Shown here: positions 33,511 to 44,783 of the stretch, one piece after another
How the letters are laid out: every line of letters starts with the position of its first letter
Numbering within the stretch: position 1 is the stretch's first letter
NCBI GenBank assembly: GCA_963921935.1
Contig: OY998176.1
Span: 82,934,960 to 82,998,959 of the forward strand
From: Galeruca laticollis
Lineage: Eukaryota; Arthropoda; Insecta; Coleoptera; Chrysomelidae
DNA: 64,000 nt
Direction: 5' to 3'
The notes under the pieces: model-generated
Told to the model about the DNA's origin: nothing
Seen by the model: only the letters and a program-made list of their open reading frames with translations
Database searches by the model: none
Translations under genes and position numbers: made by a program

Positions 33511-33865
33511 GCCATTTTGCCGATACGGACATCGGTGGTGATTCGCAACTGATAGCGGAAGGGCATAGTACACTGACGCGTTTCGACCTTCTTGGGTCTC
33601 TTCAAGAGTGCAGTAATGCCTTCCAGTTCAGAGTTTCTAATCCGAACTGAAGATTCCGTCCTCCGACAACCTCTACTTGGCTCGTGTAGTTACACAAGCG
33701 AGAAGTAGTCAGCTGGCGCCATCTTCACTTTCAGTTGCGAACCAACACCTCAGATAAATTCGACCGTATTAGTCGTATGAAATAAAATGAATATAATTTC
33801 ATAAAGGGCCCTTCCGCTATCAGTTGCGAATCACCAAAGATGTCCGAATCGGCAAAATGGCCAAC
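33511..33865. repeat. 58-bp inverted repeat pair, Penelope-like terminal repeat candidate
   Basis: 33511-33568 and 33807-33865 are reverse complements at roughly nine of ten positions, sharing TGATTCGCAACTGATAGCGG on one strand. The left copy continues into a hammerhead-like fold; the right copy is cut before it. Inverted terminal repeats with hammerheads are a known feature of Penelope-like elements, so this may be a relic pair. No coding remains. Confidence 0.65.
33562..33620 (-). ncRNA. Hammerhead ribozyme-like fold with near-complete secondary structure
   Basis: Minus strand: stem I forms from GGCAT (33620-33616) with ATGCC (33566-33562) and CACT (33610-33607) with AGTG (33574-33571), with an internal loop between. 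Stem II is GACC-CAAGAA-GGTC. GAAACGCGTC follows, giving the conserved GAAA, a minimal stem III (ACGCGT) and a GTC cleavage triplet directly before AGTG. The usual CTGATGA is CTTGAAGA, one extra base plus a change, which may impair cleavage. Type I folds with a tiny stem III are known from Penelope-like elements. I infer a decayed ribozyme. Confidence 0.65.
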
Positions 33866-34668
33866 TGACTTATAGTCGAAAGCGCTCTGCGAAAAATTAT
33901 TAAACTTTCCACATTACATACAAATATTTTTTTTCTGGATCTTCTAATTTATAAAAACAAAAGTTGTATTAATGTCATGTTATTAGTTTTAAAATCTACA
34001 CAATAATATCTGCGAGTTAGAAACAGCCTTGTGATGTTCCAAACTAATTTCTTATTAAAATACAGTGTGTCATCCAAAATCTACGATGACAGTAATTTTA
34101 ATGTTTTTCAAATGAATAAAACAATCACATTATCAATCAAAATGTCTTGTATTAAACCCGATATGATGAAACGTGAATAACCCCAGAGAGCTAGTTCTGT
34201 CCTGTAAAGTGCGAGGGGCGTAGAGACGAAAGTAAAGAAATAAGAACTTGCTAAACACGGTGGTTAACCTCCCCCGCTGTCAGCAAACAATTACATTTTG
34301 TTCGGTCGCTCTTTCTCTATCCTTTATTTTCTCCCTTCTTGCATCCGAACTTTCAGATTTCGAACAATTCCCGTATAAGAATGAGAGCAGATGCAAGGTC
34401 CTGTCTGTTTTTCCAGAGCATTAAAGCTATTTTTAGATTCTTGTATATCTAGGTACAATAGAATTTCAGTTGTTGCATATGTTAAGGTCACACCTTTTAT
34501 CTACTTAGTTTCGGTTTTCTTCATTATTCTAAATAGGTGTTATTATTCTTATTAATTATTAAATTTCGCATTTATTAACGGAAAATTCTTCATTGAAAAT
34601 AAGGTAAATTATACAATGAAACAAAAACACCATGAAAACTAAGGCTCATACCGTCAACCGAACCCGAA
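33866..34668. other. Spacer, no gene recognised
   Basis: No domain-bearing frames or repeat ends seen. Confidence 0.4.
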
Positions 34669-35020
34669 ATGTTTATGGGGAGTGAAGCTGCACTGGTGTT
34701 CATACTTAAGACCGGTAGATGTCCGGTGGACGAACCAAAGTCTTACCGCCCAATTAGTCTGATCTTCTTTCTCCTGAAAACAATGGAGAAAATTATAGAC
34801 TGTTATGTCAGAAGCGATCTCCTTGAGTTAAGACCACTCCACAAGAAATATTTTGCTTATCAAGCAGGCAATTCAACGATTAATGCTATACAAGGCCTAG
34901 TAGAAAAGAAACATTAACGCCTCACTGATCAGATGGATACAATCCATGCTGAAAAGCAGAATTACTGTAGTGACACTTGCATGGGAGACGGTCAGGATGA
35001 CAGCAGGAAGAGGTTGTCCC
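34669..35020 (+). pseudogene. Non-LTR retrotransposon RT fragment with internal deletion
   Basis: Reads EPKSYRPISLIFFLLKTMEK and, further on, FAYQAGNSTINAIQGLVEK, the fingers region of Jockey/R1-type reverse transcriptases. It then jumps to SLIRWIQSMLKSRITVV and MTAGRGCP near 35016. About 70 residues, including the first Asp of the active site, are missing at the jump. Truncated at both ends; not the same copy as 8192-9880. Confidence 0.85.
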
Positions 35021-35086
35021 GCACCTATTGCAATAATTAATTTTTCTTTGATAACTATGATTTTTACAAATTAATTTTTGCACTTT

Positions 35087-35495
35087 TCACAATATCTTAT
35101 CGTCCCTTCTTGGGCAATAATGACGGCGTACAAATGACCGATCTGGGTTAGGCGTGATAGGTACGTTTTCTTGAGGTAGCACTTGACTCATAGCATCCAC
35201 TACTCTTTTTGGGATACCGTTTCGATTTGTCATTCTTCCGGCCACGTGCGATTTTATAAAGGCTAGTCCCAAGTCAAGTAAAAATCTTCTTTTATCTCTT
35301 TGATGTTTTTTCCAATCTGGAAACTTTTTTGTCCATAGTGAATATGAATTTACGCCAGCTATATCAATAATGTTTTAGAAAAGTACAAATGGATATCTTT
35401 TGATGCTTCTTTTTACGATAATATACTCATTGACCGATTTATCCATAGTGTATACCACACCTTTTGTATTATTGTAATAGTTCCAAATAATTGAC
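35087..35495 (-). pseudogene. piggyBac-like transposase C-terminal fragment
   Basis: Minus strand from about 35495: GVVYTMDKSVNEYIVKRSIK, then after a TAA NIIDIAGVNSYSLWTKKFP, then RRFLLDLGLAFIKSHV and a C-terminal SFVRRHYCPRR, followed by a one-base frame change to a second Cys pair (YCEKC). This is the family's last catalytic region and the start of its Cys-rich C-terminal domain. At least two inactivating changes. Confidence 0.8.
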
Positions 35496-35539
35496 GATTT
35501 CGTCGAGAACTACGCATGAGTATATTTTAAAAACAAGAC

Positions 35540-35755
35540 ATCTCTTTTTTAAATGTAACTAACTGTTTCTAAATAATTCTACAATATTCATTCAGATGAT
35601 GATAGTAATAGCGAAAAAATTGCCAATATTTAGAATTTTTACGAGTTTTGTAGTATAATTTGGAATTATTCAGAAGCAGTTAGTTTAATTTAAAAAACTA
35701 ATATGAGTAGATTCCTCAGGATAAGGATCAAAACATTAAATTTTCAACAAGGCAT
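35540..35755. repeat. Old, diverged copy of the foldback family
   Basis: The left part (TTTTTTAAATGTAACTAACT) is inverted at 35665-35705 (AGTTAGTTTAATTTAAAAAA). It is followed by ATATGAGTAGATTCCTCAGG, which aligns with the outer end ATATGAGCATATTCCACGAA of the younger copies. Confidence 0.7.
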
Positions 35756-36164
35756 CAAACCACAAGCGGGGTACTAAATTAATTATAATTTGAGAATTTT
35801 TAATTGTAAATAAATGATTATATTAGCTCATTAAACTATTATTCCGTCGACCGTTCATTTGCCTACGATGTGTTTTAACGCACTCAAAATCGTTGATTAA
35901 TGACCTGCATTACTCGATGATTGTCTATTAATCAATGATTTTATTATATGCAACCCAACGTACATTGTTCTTATTCATTTATATTGGCAGTGACCTGTGG
36001 TGTAGTAGGCTTATCTACTAAAACATTTCAAATCAAGTAGCTGTGTTTCTACTATCTGTCATTCTATGTCATTATTTATTTTATTGTTCAATTTCTTAAA
36101 ATTCTATGTATATTTTGAGATCAAAACTAGGGTCGACGGAAAAGTTTTGTAACGAGATCTTGAG

Positions 36165-36262
36165 TTAAAATGGCGATTAACAATCTCGAACATTTACGCG
36201 CTCGCTCCGCTCGCTCGTTAAATTAACTCGATTGTTAATCGCTCTTGTTCGTCGGGTTAGAA
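36165..36262. repeat. Small foldback with GC-rich CGCTCGCTCCGCTCGCTCG loop
   Basis: GGCGATTAACAATC near 36172 pairs with GATTGTTAATCGC near 36230, and AACGAG/CTCG-type matches flank it. The loop carries CGCTCGCTCCGCTCGCTCG, in strong contrast to the AT-rich surroundings. Confidence 0.75.
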
Positions 36263-38083
36263 GGAGTAGCTTACCTTAGCATGATGGGTCTTGTAATATA
36301 TAGTAAAATATTCAAGTGAAACAAATGAATTTATTATAGTACTTCTTTCTTACAATTTCATAGAATTTGGTTCACAAACTAACTCTTATATACTATCGAA
36401 TTTAGTATTCTTCAACTTTACTTTTCATCACTGAATGTGGTTCCTACAAAAGGAAAAATATTATTAAGAATATTAACTTTCAAAAATTGTAATCAAAATG
36501 GTTAATTCACGTCAAAAATACAAGGTTAGATTTCTTCCTCTTTTCTTCTTGATTTTATTGTTATTTAATTATAAAATTTGAGAGGCATTTAAGATTTTTT
36601 ATGTACCACTGAATAAGTACCATATATGTGGATATTATATGCATCTTTAATATCATCTGAAATTTATTTATTGACTTAAATTTTGGTTAAGCCAAAGCCA
36701 CTTTGAGGCCACATGTCAACTTAGGTAAGTTTAAAAATAAATGATATATCCTTCACTTTATACTTTTCCAACACCGTATGATATAGTAAATGTTTGTCGT
36801 TTAGGCCTATTCTTTTTCTGATTTTACTGTTTTTTTCTATTTCTGGCATCACTTTTGTTCCCATTTTATTATGTGGGATATTTCTTGACCATTGGGTCTA
36901 CAGTCTACATTTGGGACAACACCTCTCTTTTCTGTTCCTCCGCACGCCTTCTGGTTAGTGACACTGTCTGAGTCAAAGAAGTAAACCTGGATTCCTGACT
37001 TGCGACTCGGTTGCTGATAATTTTATTTTGATAATAGTATAGAGTACTCCCCTTATTGGATCGCAACAATACATTCCATAACATAAGTGGTAGACATAGG
37101 ATCTTCATTTAACCAGTTATTATAATAACAATAGTTTTTTATCTTCTTCTAATTTAAAATATACTTTCATACGTCATCAAGGTATAATCGAGTAATCTAA
37201 AAGAAAATAAGATATAAATAACAAATTATAAAGTTCCAAACTTCATAACAATAAAATTTATATAGGTAATTCATACCCAATTAATAGAACTTACTTGTAA
37301 GCTGACAGCACAAACTTGTGAACCTTAATCATATATACGTATATATTTTGGAAGGGGCTCTCGACCATTGGTAATCTATTACCATCGTCCATAAATTCCA
37401 ATTGGAATTTATGGACGATGCTATTACGAATAGTTTTGAATGCATTTAATTGCATCGTCATTTTTTTATAGGACATGTTAATAAAGATACATTTGAGTAG
37501 AACCTGCACTGTGCTTTAAGAAAGCACTCTAAACCCATTACTATATTCCTTTTCTAAACTCAGGACCAGGGGTCGAGAGGATATATTATAATAAAAAGGT
37601 AACAGATAAAAAAACATTACATTTAAAAAATGAGTATTTTGTAGTTTTGTGCTTGTGGGATATACAAGGTACCCCCCTAGTACCTCAAAGCTTAAGCCAA
37701 TACAAGTTTTATAGAAACCCATATATTTACGCAGTACATAGAAAAACTGTACAAATAATAGTAAAACTCAACGGACACCAGTCGACAATAAACGGCAATT
37801 CAGAAAAAATTATCTGCAATAATTCTTAGTTTAATAAAAATAACAAATAAATCCTCGTTGGCCTTGGTAGCAACAATAGACAAGTGAGACAAAAGCCGAC
37901 TATTACATTTTCTGTATTACTTGAAAGAAACAAAACCGATTCTTCTTTTATTCTCTGTGTCGTGTGTGCACATTGAAAGAACACTAAACCTAAATACAGG
38001 TTCGTATTTGGCAAATTGGGAAATCGGTAATAGGGATGTTGACTACTTTTTTTAATTGCTTTTATTTTAAATCTAGATTATGT
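36263..38083. other. Spacer with one perfect 38-bp palindrome
   Basis: 37383-37420 is a perfect loopless palindrome: CATCGTCCATAAATTCCAA followed by its reverse complement. Open frames at 36905-37108, 37291-37509 and 37516-37722 have no recognisable domains. Confidence 0.5.
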
Positions 38084-38332
38084 TTAACCCTTAACTGGTG
38101 ACGCGGTATTTGGGATACACAAGTGGTGACGTAGGGTCTGTCATACCCAGTTATATATACAATTGAATTATTGGATATTTACCCATGCGTCATTAATATC
38201 TGATAACATAACCTACAAATGTCAAATTATTTTGTTCTTCACTATTAATAGAAAGTGATGCTACTTAATAATCATGTCTGTTATGTTATCAGATATTAAT
38301 GACGTACGGGTAAAGATCCAATAATTCAACTG
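38084..38332. repeat. Inverted repeat element next to piggyBac-like TTAACCC end
   Basis: TTAA at 38084 is followed by CCCTTAACTGGTGACGCGG, which resembles piggyBac-type termini. 38160-38212 and 38280-38332 are reverse complements over 53 bases with few mismatches, sharing ATTAATATCTGATAACATAA. Probably a non-autonomous piggyBac-type element, but the other end is not defined. Confidence 0.5.
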
Positions 38333-39369
38333 GATATTTTTTTCAAGTGCTTATAACTATATCATTGTTTACTGTATTTTTTAATTGTTAAGAGGGGCCT
38401 CACGTTGTAGGAACCTGAAAGCAGTTGGCACCCGTGATTTGCAACAAAATTTAGGTCATTTTGTACACAACAAATCTAAAGAACGCATGGAAATTAAGTG
38501 TTGAAATTTTAACACAATATAACTTGGACCTTTGTCTTGGGGATCAGGTATTTTGGTTGAGTTTTATATTGTTATAAAAAAGATATAAGCCATTAAGTGA
38601 TGGTGTGATTTTGACAGTTTTGACAATTTGTGGTCACCAATCTGGACACCAAAACCTGATCCACAAAAGGAAGCCTAGAGAATTCGATTCTGAAAATATG
38701 AAATCTCAAATCATTGTATTTTTTGAGATTTGTTGTGCGCAAATTTTTGCAAACGAACATCTTTTTACTTTAGTTCAACCGCTCCACCGTCTCGATGCAT
38801 GGCGCTGTATAGAACTCAATGACAGAAGACCACGGTCAATTCATAGACAAATATTATTATAACTTTCTCTATGGGTCAAATGCTGTTGTCATATGTTTTG
38901 TGTTCATAAAAATATCCCAAATTTATAGTTTAGTGTGTATTGTATTTGTAAGTGATTATAATTAAGTAATTTTCATGCTAAATAAGTAAATTTGTGCTTC
39001 GTAAATGCTATTTATATTTACTCCACAAGATTGTGTTTAGTGTAGCCTAGACATAAAATAATCCACAAATTTTTTTAGCTGTTGCTAGTGTCCAAGTTCA
39101 TATCGATAATATCGATCCTCATGAAGATCAAGATGTTGATGAAGATGACGAAAATGTTGAATTAGGCATAATTAGAGTTAGAATGGCGTATGCATTACCA
39201 TTATAGAATAATTTACCATTCACCACTTTTAATTAAGATATTTGTATATCATATCAATAAAAATCATTAACAGTATATTTTATTAATTAGAAAACTACAG
39301 TAGATAACAAGTACTAAATAAATTATAAAATTACACATATGTAAATAAAAAAATATCCCCTTATGTTAC

Positions 39370-39800
39370 AAACAAAAATTAAAAATAACTTTACAAACAG
39401 TACAACAGAAATAAAATGTAAAATAAATACTGATATAAATATATTTAAAAATGTAAGTACCACAGAAATAAAATGTTAACTGTAAAATAAATACCTACAT
39501 AAATATAATTAAAAATAACTTTACAAACAGTACAACAGAAATAAAATGTTAAGTGTAAAATAAATACCTACATAAATATAATTAAAAATAACTTTACAAA
39601 CAGTACAACAGAAATAAAATGTAAAATAAATACTGATATAAATATACTTAAAAATAACTTCGGAAACAGTAAGTACCACAGAAATAAAATGTTAAGTGTA
39701 AAATAAATACCTACATAAATATAATTAAAAATAACTTTGGAAACAGTAAAACAGAAATAAAAAGTTGAGTGAAAATAAAAATTAACTACATAAATATAAT
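39370..39800. repeat. Tandem array, about 70-80 bp AT-rich units
   Basis: Five to six units built on AAAAATAACTTTACAAACAG, CAGAAATAAAATGT and AAATACCTACATAAATATA, some with a short GTAAGTACCA insertion or an internal deletion. The Phe/Tyr-rich minus-strand frame at 39568-39807 is a by-product. Confidence 0.85.
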
Positions 39801-40191
39801 AGAACATAAAAAATTACAAAAGGGAATCTGAATTACAATGACACTTTTTTTTACAAGTTCCCTAAGTATTAAAATTTTCTCCTCAATTAGCCTGTTTCTT
39901 TTCTTTAATTCTTCTAAACGTTCTCCGTCAATTTTTAGTTTTTCTTCATAATATAATTTTCTATCAGATCTTATATACTGCAGGGTTGATTGTTTTTTAA
40001 CAGCTCGTGTTTTTTTTCGATTAACTTTTGTTTGTGTTGGTGGTACATCAGGCTCATTGTTTTCATTTACTAATTCTTCATCACAGGTGTCAACTAAATT
40101 ATTATCCATCGTTTCATTGGATATACATTTTTCTTTTTTCCAAATATCTCGTCCATTTCTTTTTCGTACTCGAAATACTTTCGTCCTCTAC
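39789..40191 (-). pseudogene. Myb/SANT-like protein, C-terminal exon
   Basis: After a splice acceptor (TTGATTTAG) the minus strand reads RKYFEYEKEMDEIFGKKKNV, the end of a trihelix-type Myb domain. A one-base frame change near 40110 is followed by an acidic stretch, a basic stretch (VNRKKTRAVKKQ) and a coiled-coil-like tail (YYEEKLKIDGERLEELKKRN). Proteins of this form accompany Harbinger transposases or are stand-alone insect genes. The upstream exons were not identified. Confidence 0.6.
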
Positions 40192-41910
40192 CTAAATCAA
40201 AATAATTTTATTCATACATTTTACTAACTTTAGTGCTATCATCTAAATTGATTAATTGGTTTATTAATTTGTATAAAATATTTATTTACCAGTCTTATTT
40301 TTATTATCCACAAACTCCTTGTAATCTTTGGTTATGTTATGATAATAGAATAGAGATTAAAATTGGTTTCCAAATGATTCATAAACTGTTCCAACTGTAT
40401 TCGTTTATTTCCAACCAAATAACAGTGCAGGACACGCGTTTGCGCAAAACAAGCTGAATAAACGATGCAATATATGGTTTTCGAACACAAACCGTGGTTG
40501 GATCAAACCTATTATTAAATAGCACATGTCCTTTCGTGCAATATGTAATGCACCTTGTATCAGGTGATAATAGTTATTTTTCAATTATCACTACTATATA
40601 TTCATCAAAATGAATTATGCAATTCTTGTCTTTTGAGAGCGGATGTAATTTTTCTTCATTCAGATACTTCAAAGGTCACTTCACTTCAATTAAGCATTTT
40701 TCGCTAACAAACCCATATTATCATTAAGACAGGGTTTCAAGAGAATGTTGAAATATGGTTTGATGATACTAGAACAAACAATCAGTATTATTTATCTCAT
40801 ATTTTCACATTAATCAAATAATCCAGTAAACATAACCTCAAACATAGCTTTAAAAATTAAAAAATTAATTTTTGATATCGGGTCGATACGATTACTTACT
40901 TTTTAACAATTTATTCCTTTCAAAAACATTTCTGAAACTCTTAAATAATCAAAAATCTACAAATGGAAATTATGTCAACAAATATTGTTTGGATACGTGT
41001 GTATAATATTCTCTTATCTCTATGTACAGCTGTGCTGTGGTTTGGATGCAACATAAAAAACAGAGATAAGGTTTCTGTGCTCACAAACAGTTGAAATATT
41101 TGAAATCAAAACATTCGAACAGAGATGCGTTTCTTTGAACCGTCAAGAGTGGAAAGACAAAGAGAGAAAATATATTGAATAATTAAAAGGCGATTCAGTA
41201 CTACTATCGACATCTATCGTAAATATTTTGAACCAAATAATTACTAGATTATCAACTAGTATTGTGTAGGTTTTTAGGTTTATATACCTGTGAGGAGGCC
41301 CCTCTTAACATAGTTGTATGGCATTAATTTAAAAATAAGCCTTTGAACAAAATCTAAAATTAGAGATCTCTAAGGTATTCTAAAGATTCGGCTATCCAGT
41401 ACAAACTAAACTTTGACGAGGAGTGGCAGTTTCTATCAGTTCGCAAGAACACTAGCAATGCAGGACAAGTAAAAAAAATGTGTAATAGCCATTTGCTCAT
41501 CACAGAAGACAAATACAATCACCTTCAGTCACTCAAGACCGTTATTCACTCAGGCCCAGTTGTTCAGTTACAGTTCAAGGCTTGGTTCTGCTGAACTAAG
41601 TTTAGGGATGAACTCGGTTCAAAAATATATTTCCGTTGTACAGGTCATATTTGAGCCCAGCTCTACAAAGTTTAGTTTAAGGAAAGATATTTTACGTTGG
41701 TAGCGTTTGCACATACGCAGTTGATTTTTTCTGTCAAAAATCATATTTTATTTTAAGAATTTGAGTTGTATGTATTGTGTGAAGACTGAAGTGAGAACTG
41801 CCGAATAAAAAAACTTTAATTTTCAACATAATATACACACAAAACGTAAGAATATACTGTAAGTTTGACAAATAGCCAAAAATTAAAGTTTAACAACTTT
41901 TTAGGAGGAT
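40192..41910. other. Spacer; possible Harbinger end near 41550
   Basis: No coding domain. CAGGCCCAGTTGTTCAGTTA at 41550 and AACTAAGTTTAGGGATGAAC just after resemble GGGCC-type Harbinger termini, upstream of the Myb-like gene at 41911, but the matching right end is not visible. Confidence 0.35.
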
Positions 41911-42475
41911 ATGGCTGAGGGTAGAAGATCAGCTAATTTTACTTCCACAGAAGAAACAATATTACTTTGTTTGGTAAATAGTATAAAGACATACTAGAAA
42001 ATGAAAAGGCTGATAGTAAAAGCAACAAAAATAAGCTAGAATGCTGGAAACAAATTGAAACTGAATTCAACAATGGCAGTGGACAGATTTTTCGAGATAC
42101 TTTCATCTTGAGGAAAAAATATGAAAACCTGAAGAAGAGGACAAAAAAGAAATTTGCCGATGAAATGTGCTATGCATTAGGAACTAGAGGAGGACCTCCA
42201 AAGTAACTATCAGATATTACCGATATGGAAATTAAAGAGATATTGGCAGAATGAATTGATGGTTTTCCAAGCGAATTTGGAGGTGATTCAGGTTAGCAAT
42301 AAATTTTTAGTATCAACATTTTTTAGTTCTTACTTATTTTTAGTCAGTTACATTATACATTATTTTCAGAGATAATTACTATCATAAACATGGCTGATCA
42401 TAATATGGACAAAACAATTGTGGAAGAAATGCAGGGGAAAAGAATTGATATCTTTAATAAGGAAAAATGCAGTAA
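41911..42475 (+). pseudogene. Myb/SANT-like (Harbinger-associated) gene, two exons
   Basis: ATG at 41911 opens MAEGRRSANFTSTEETILL, and after a one-base frame change continues YKDILENEKAD, LECWKQIETEFNNG and FILRKKYENLKKRTKKKFAD, the three helices of a Myb_DNA-bind_5 type domain. In-frame TAA and TGA codons follow, then a GT donor near 42291, an acceptor TTTTCAG near 42369, and a second short exon (MDKTIVEEMQGKRIDIFNK) ending at CAGTAAGT. In Harbinger elements such a protein binds DNA and carries the transposase into the nucleus. The frameshift and stops make this copy dead. Confidence 0.7.
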
Positions 42476-42811
42476 GTATTTTTCCTCGTATTTTTCACTA
42501 GATGAGTGAAAGGTTACTTACTTCTCATTTCAAGATTAGAAATTAGGAGTATTAGATTGGAAGTTGACGTCATCTATATGTCAGTGCCGGGGATTACTGA
42601 GTAATGTATTTCAATCAAATTATTAGGAAAGATCATAACCTTGAAAGTTTCAATTTCAGTGCAAATAAACATTAACTTTTTAATGGACATTAATTCACGA
42701 TTTTCTTGTGTTAATCCTTCTGGATTATTATTTACTTATTATCCTTTATAAATAAATATTTTTTTTATGGTTATCTTCATAATAGGCATTTTCCTATTTT
42801 AAAACTTGTTA

Positions 42812-44781
42812 CACTACTCCAAGAATTTAACGCACCACCAAAAAATAACCAAAAGTTTAAAGTAAATTTTTGTCTAAACTGCTTGTCGGATTTGAATGAA
42901 TTTTTTTTTGAATGACAGGTTGACACTTCCAGAGAGTTAGTGTACTACTGTATTTGCATACAAACTTATTTTTGTAAAAATACGGGGTGTTGCAATGACA
43001 ACCTGATTTTTTCATAAAATTTGTAACACCTTGTGGAGTTCAACAGTAACAATATCAACTTAAAATTAAAATCAAACTGTAGCTTTATCTTTTTTTGTAA
43101 CATTTTGTTTTTTGATTTACTCTATTATCTTGGCCACAACAAGAGAAAATCAATTTTATAGCATAACATGTTTTTTATTAAAATTTATTATTCAACTTTA
43201 ACAACGAAAAACAAAGAAACAAAAGTCAGTAGCGAGTATTTCCGCCTCTGGCAGAAATAACTGCTTGGCACCGACGGCCCATACTTAAAATAAGCGACCG
43301 TATATCATTTTGGTCAATTTCTTCCCATATTTCAATCAGTCGCCTCCCCACGTCTTCCAAGGTGTTCAAGTTCCGTTCCTCTCGTAACCACCTCCCAAGA
43401 GTTTCCCAAAGATTCTCTATGGGATTTAAATCAGGGCTTCTAGCTGGCCATGCCATGATATCGATGCCAACTTCCTCTAGATAATTCCTCACAACTCCAG
43501 CAACATGAGGCCTGGCATTATCGTGCATCAACATAAATCCTTGCCCTATATATGGCGCATATGGCATTACATGTTGGTCTAAAACCTCCAATATGTACCT
43601 TTCAGCTGTAAGGCTTCCATTATTTATGACCACAAGTTCTGTGCGACCAGTCAAAGAATTACCTTCCCAGACCATCACAGATCCTCCTCCAAATAATGTG
43701 TTATTTGAGAAATTACACTGAGCATATCGTTCGTTAGGGCGTCGATATACACGTATGCGCCTGTCATTATTGTACAAACAAAATCTTGACTCATCCGTAA
43801 ATAATACCTGTTGCCATTCCGCTTCTAACCAGATACGATGTTCCATGGCAAAATTCAGCCTCGCTCTTCGATGATCTCTAGTTAGAGCTGGCCCCCGAGC
43901 AGCAATTCTAGGTCTCAAATTGTGTTCTCGTAGTCACTGACGAGCTGTTTCACCACAAATTTGTACACCAGTAGCATCTCGAAGCTGGGTTTGAAGGGTC
44001 CGGGCTGTTACAAAACGTTGTCTTAATGCCGATAATCTTAAAAAACGGTCCTGATTAGGGGTTGTTATTCGATTCCTTCCTTGTTCCGGTCTACGACCAT
44101 GACTTCCAGTGTCTCTATATCTTTGTATAACTCGTGAAACGGTTGTATGGGATACATTAAATCGTCTACCAATTCTTCGGTAATTCCAGCCTTCCTCGAA
44201 CAATATTAATGCTTGAGCACATTCTTCGCCAGTAAGATTTCGTGTTTCACGTTGCATATTAATTAAAATAAAGGTTTTTATAAAAAAACGTAAGGGCTAA
44301 CACTAAAAATACACTTCTATGAAATACTTTTTGACACCAGTATTTAGCTAATGACAATTTACTGTAACTTATTGTTTTTCATAGCCTGCTACTCACTTTT
44401 ATTATTATAAATTTTAATAAAAAACATGTTATGCTATAAAATTGATTTTCTCTTGTCGTGGCCAAGATAATAGAGTAAATCAAAAAACAAAATGTTACAA
44501 AAAGATAAAGCTACAGTTTGATTTTAATTTTAAGTTGATATTGTTACTGTTGAACTCCACAGGGTGTTACAAATTTTATGAAAAAATCAGGTTATCATTG
44601 CAACACCCCGTATTTATGCAAAAATAAGTTTGTATGCAAATACAGTAGTACACTAACTCTCTGGAAGTGTCAACCTGTCATTCAAAAAAAAAATCATTCA
44701 AATCGGACAAGCAGTTTAGACAAAAATTTACTTTAAATTTTTGGTTATTTTTTGGTGGTGCGTTAAATTCTTGGAGTAGTG
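42812..44781 (-). mobile_element. Tc1 (DD34E) transposon with about 385-bp inverted repeats
   Basis: The 1970-base element starts CACTACTCCAAG and ends CTTGGAGTAGTG, with TA on each side (42810-42811, 44782-44783). Arms of about 385 bases (42812-43197, 44398-44781) are nearly identical in inversion, differing by scattered single bases and indels in the A/T runs. A CGGGGTGTTGCAATGA block lies inside each arm. Carries one transposase gene. The high arm identity suggests recent insertion or gene conversion. Confidence 0.9.
43226..44257 (-). pseudogene. Tc1-type DD34E transposase with a single in-frame TGA
   Basis: Starts MQRETRNLTGEECAQAL with paired helix-turn-helix regions (YRRIGRRFNVSHTTVSRV; QRFVTARTLQTQLRDATG). 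After ETARQ comes one TGA (about 43931) where Trp is expected, then LREHNLRPRIA and the catalytic core: VLFTDESRFCLY, GFMLMHDNARPHV, WPARSPDLNPIENLW. Exactly 34 residues separate the second Asp from the Glu. The C-terminus is complete (about 343 codons in all). A TGG-to-TGA change seems to be the only lesion. Confidence 0.92.
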
Positions 44782-44783
44782 TA

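Larger units (their letters stand above)
38392..41304. mobile_element. TTAA-flanked 2.9 kb insertion with short inverted ends
   Basis: TTAA at 38388-38391 and 41305-41308 flank a segment beginning GAGGGGCCTCACG and ending CGTGAGG-like in inversion (GTGAGGAGGCCCCTC), a perfect 10-base inverted end, GAGGGGCCTC. TTAA duplications are the hallmark of piggyBac-type transposition. Inside are a tandem repeat array and a Myb-like exon, but no piggyBac transposase. Either a non-autonomous element that captured sequence, or a coincidence of short ends. Confidence 0.5.

Noticed and set aside
33375..33605. 76-codon frame over the inverted repeat
   Set aside because: Overlaps the hammerhead-like fold and the repeat arm; no protein signature.
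36905..38014. Several 60-72 codon frames
   Set aside because: Overlapping on both strands in AT-rich DNA, one spans a perfect palindrome; no domain.
39568..39807. 79-codon Phe/Tyr-rich frame
   Set aside because: Product of the AT-rich tandem array.
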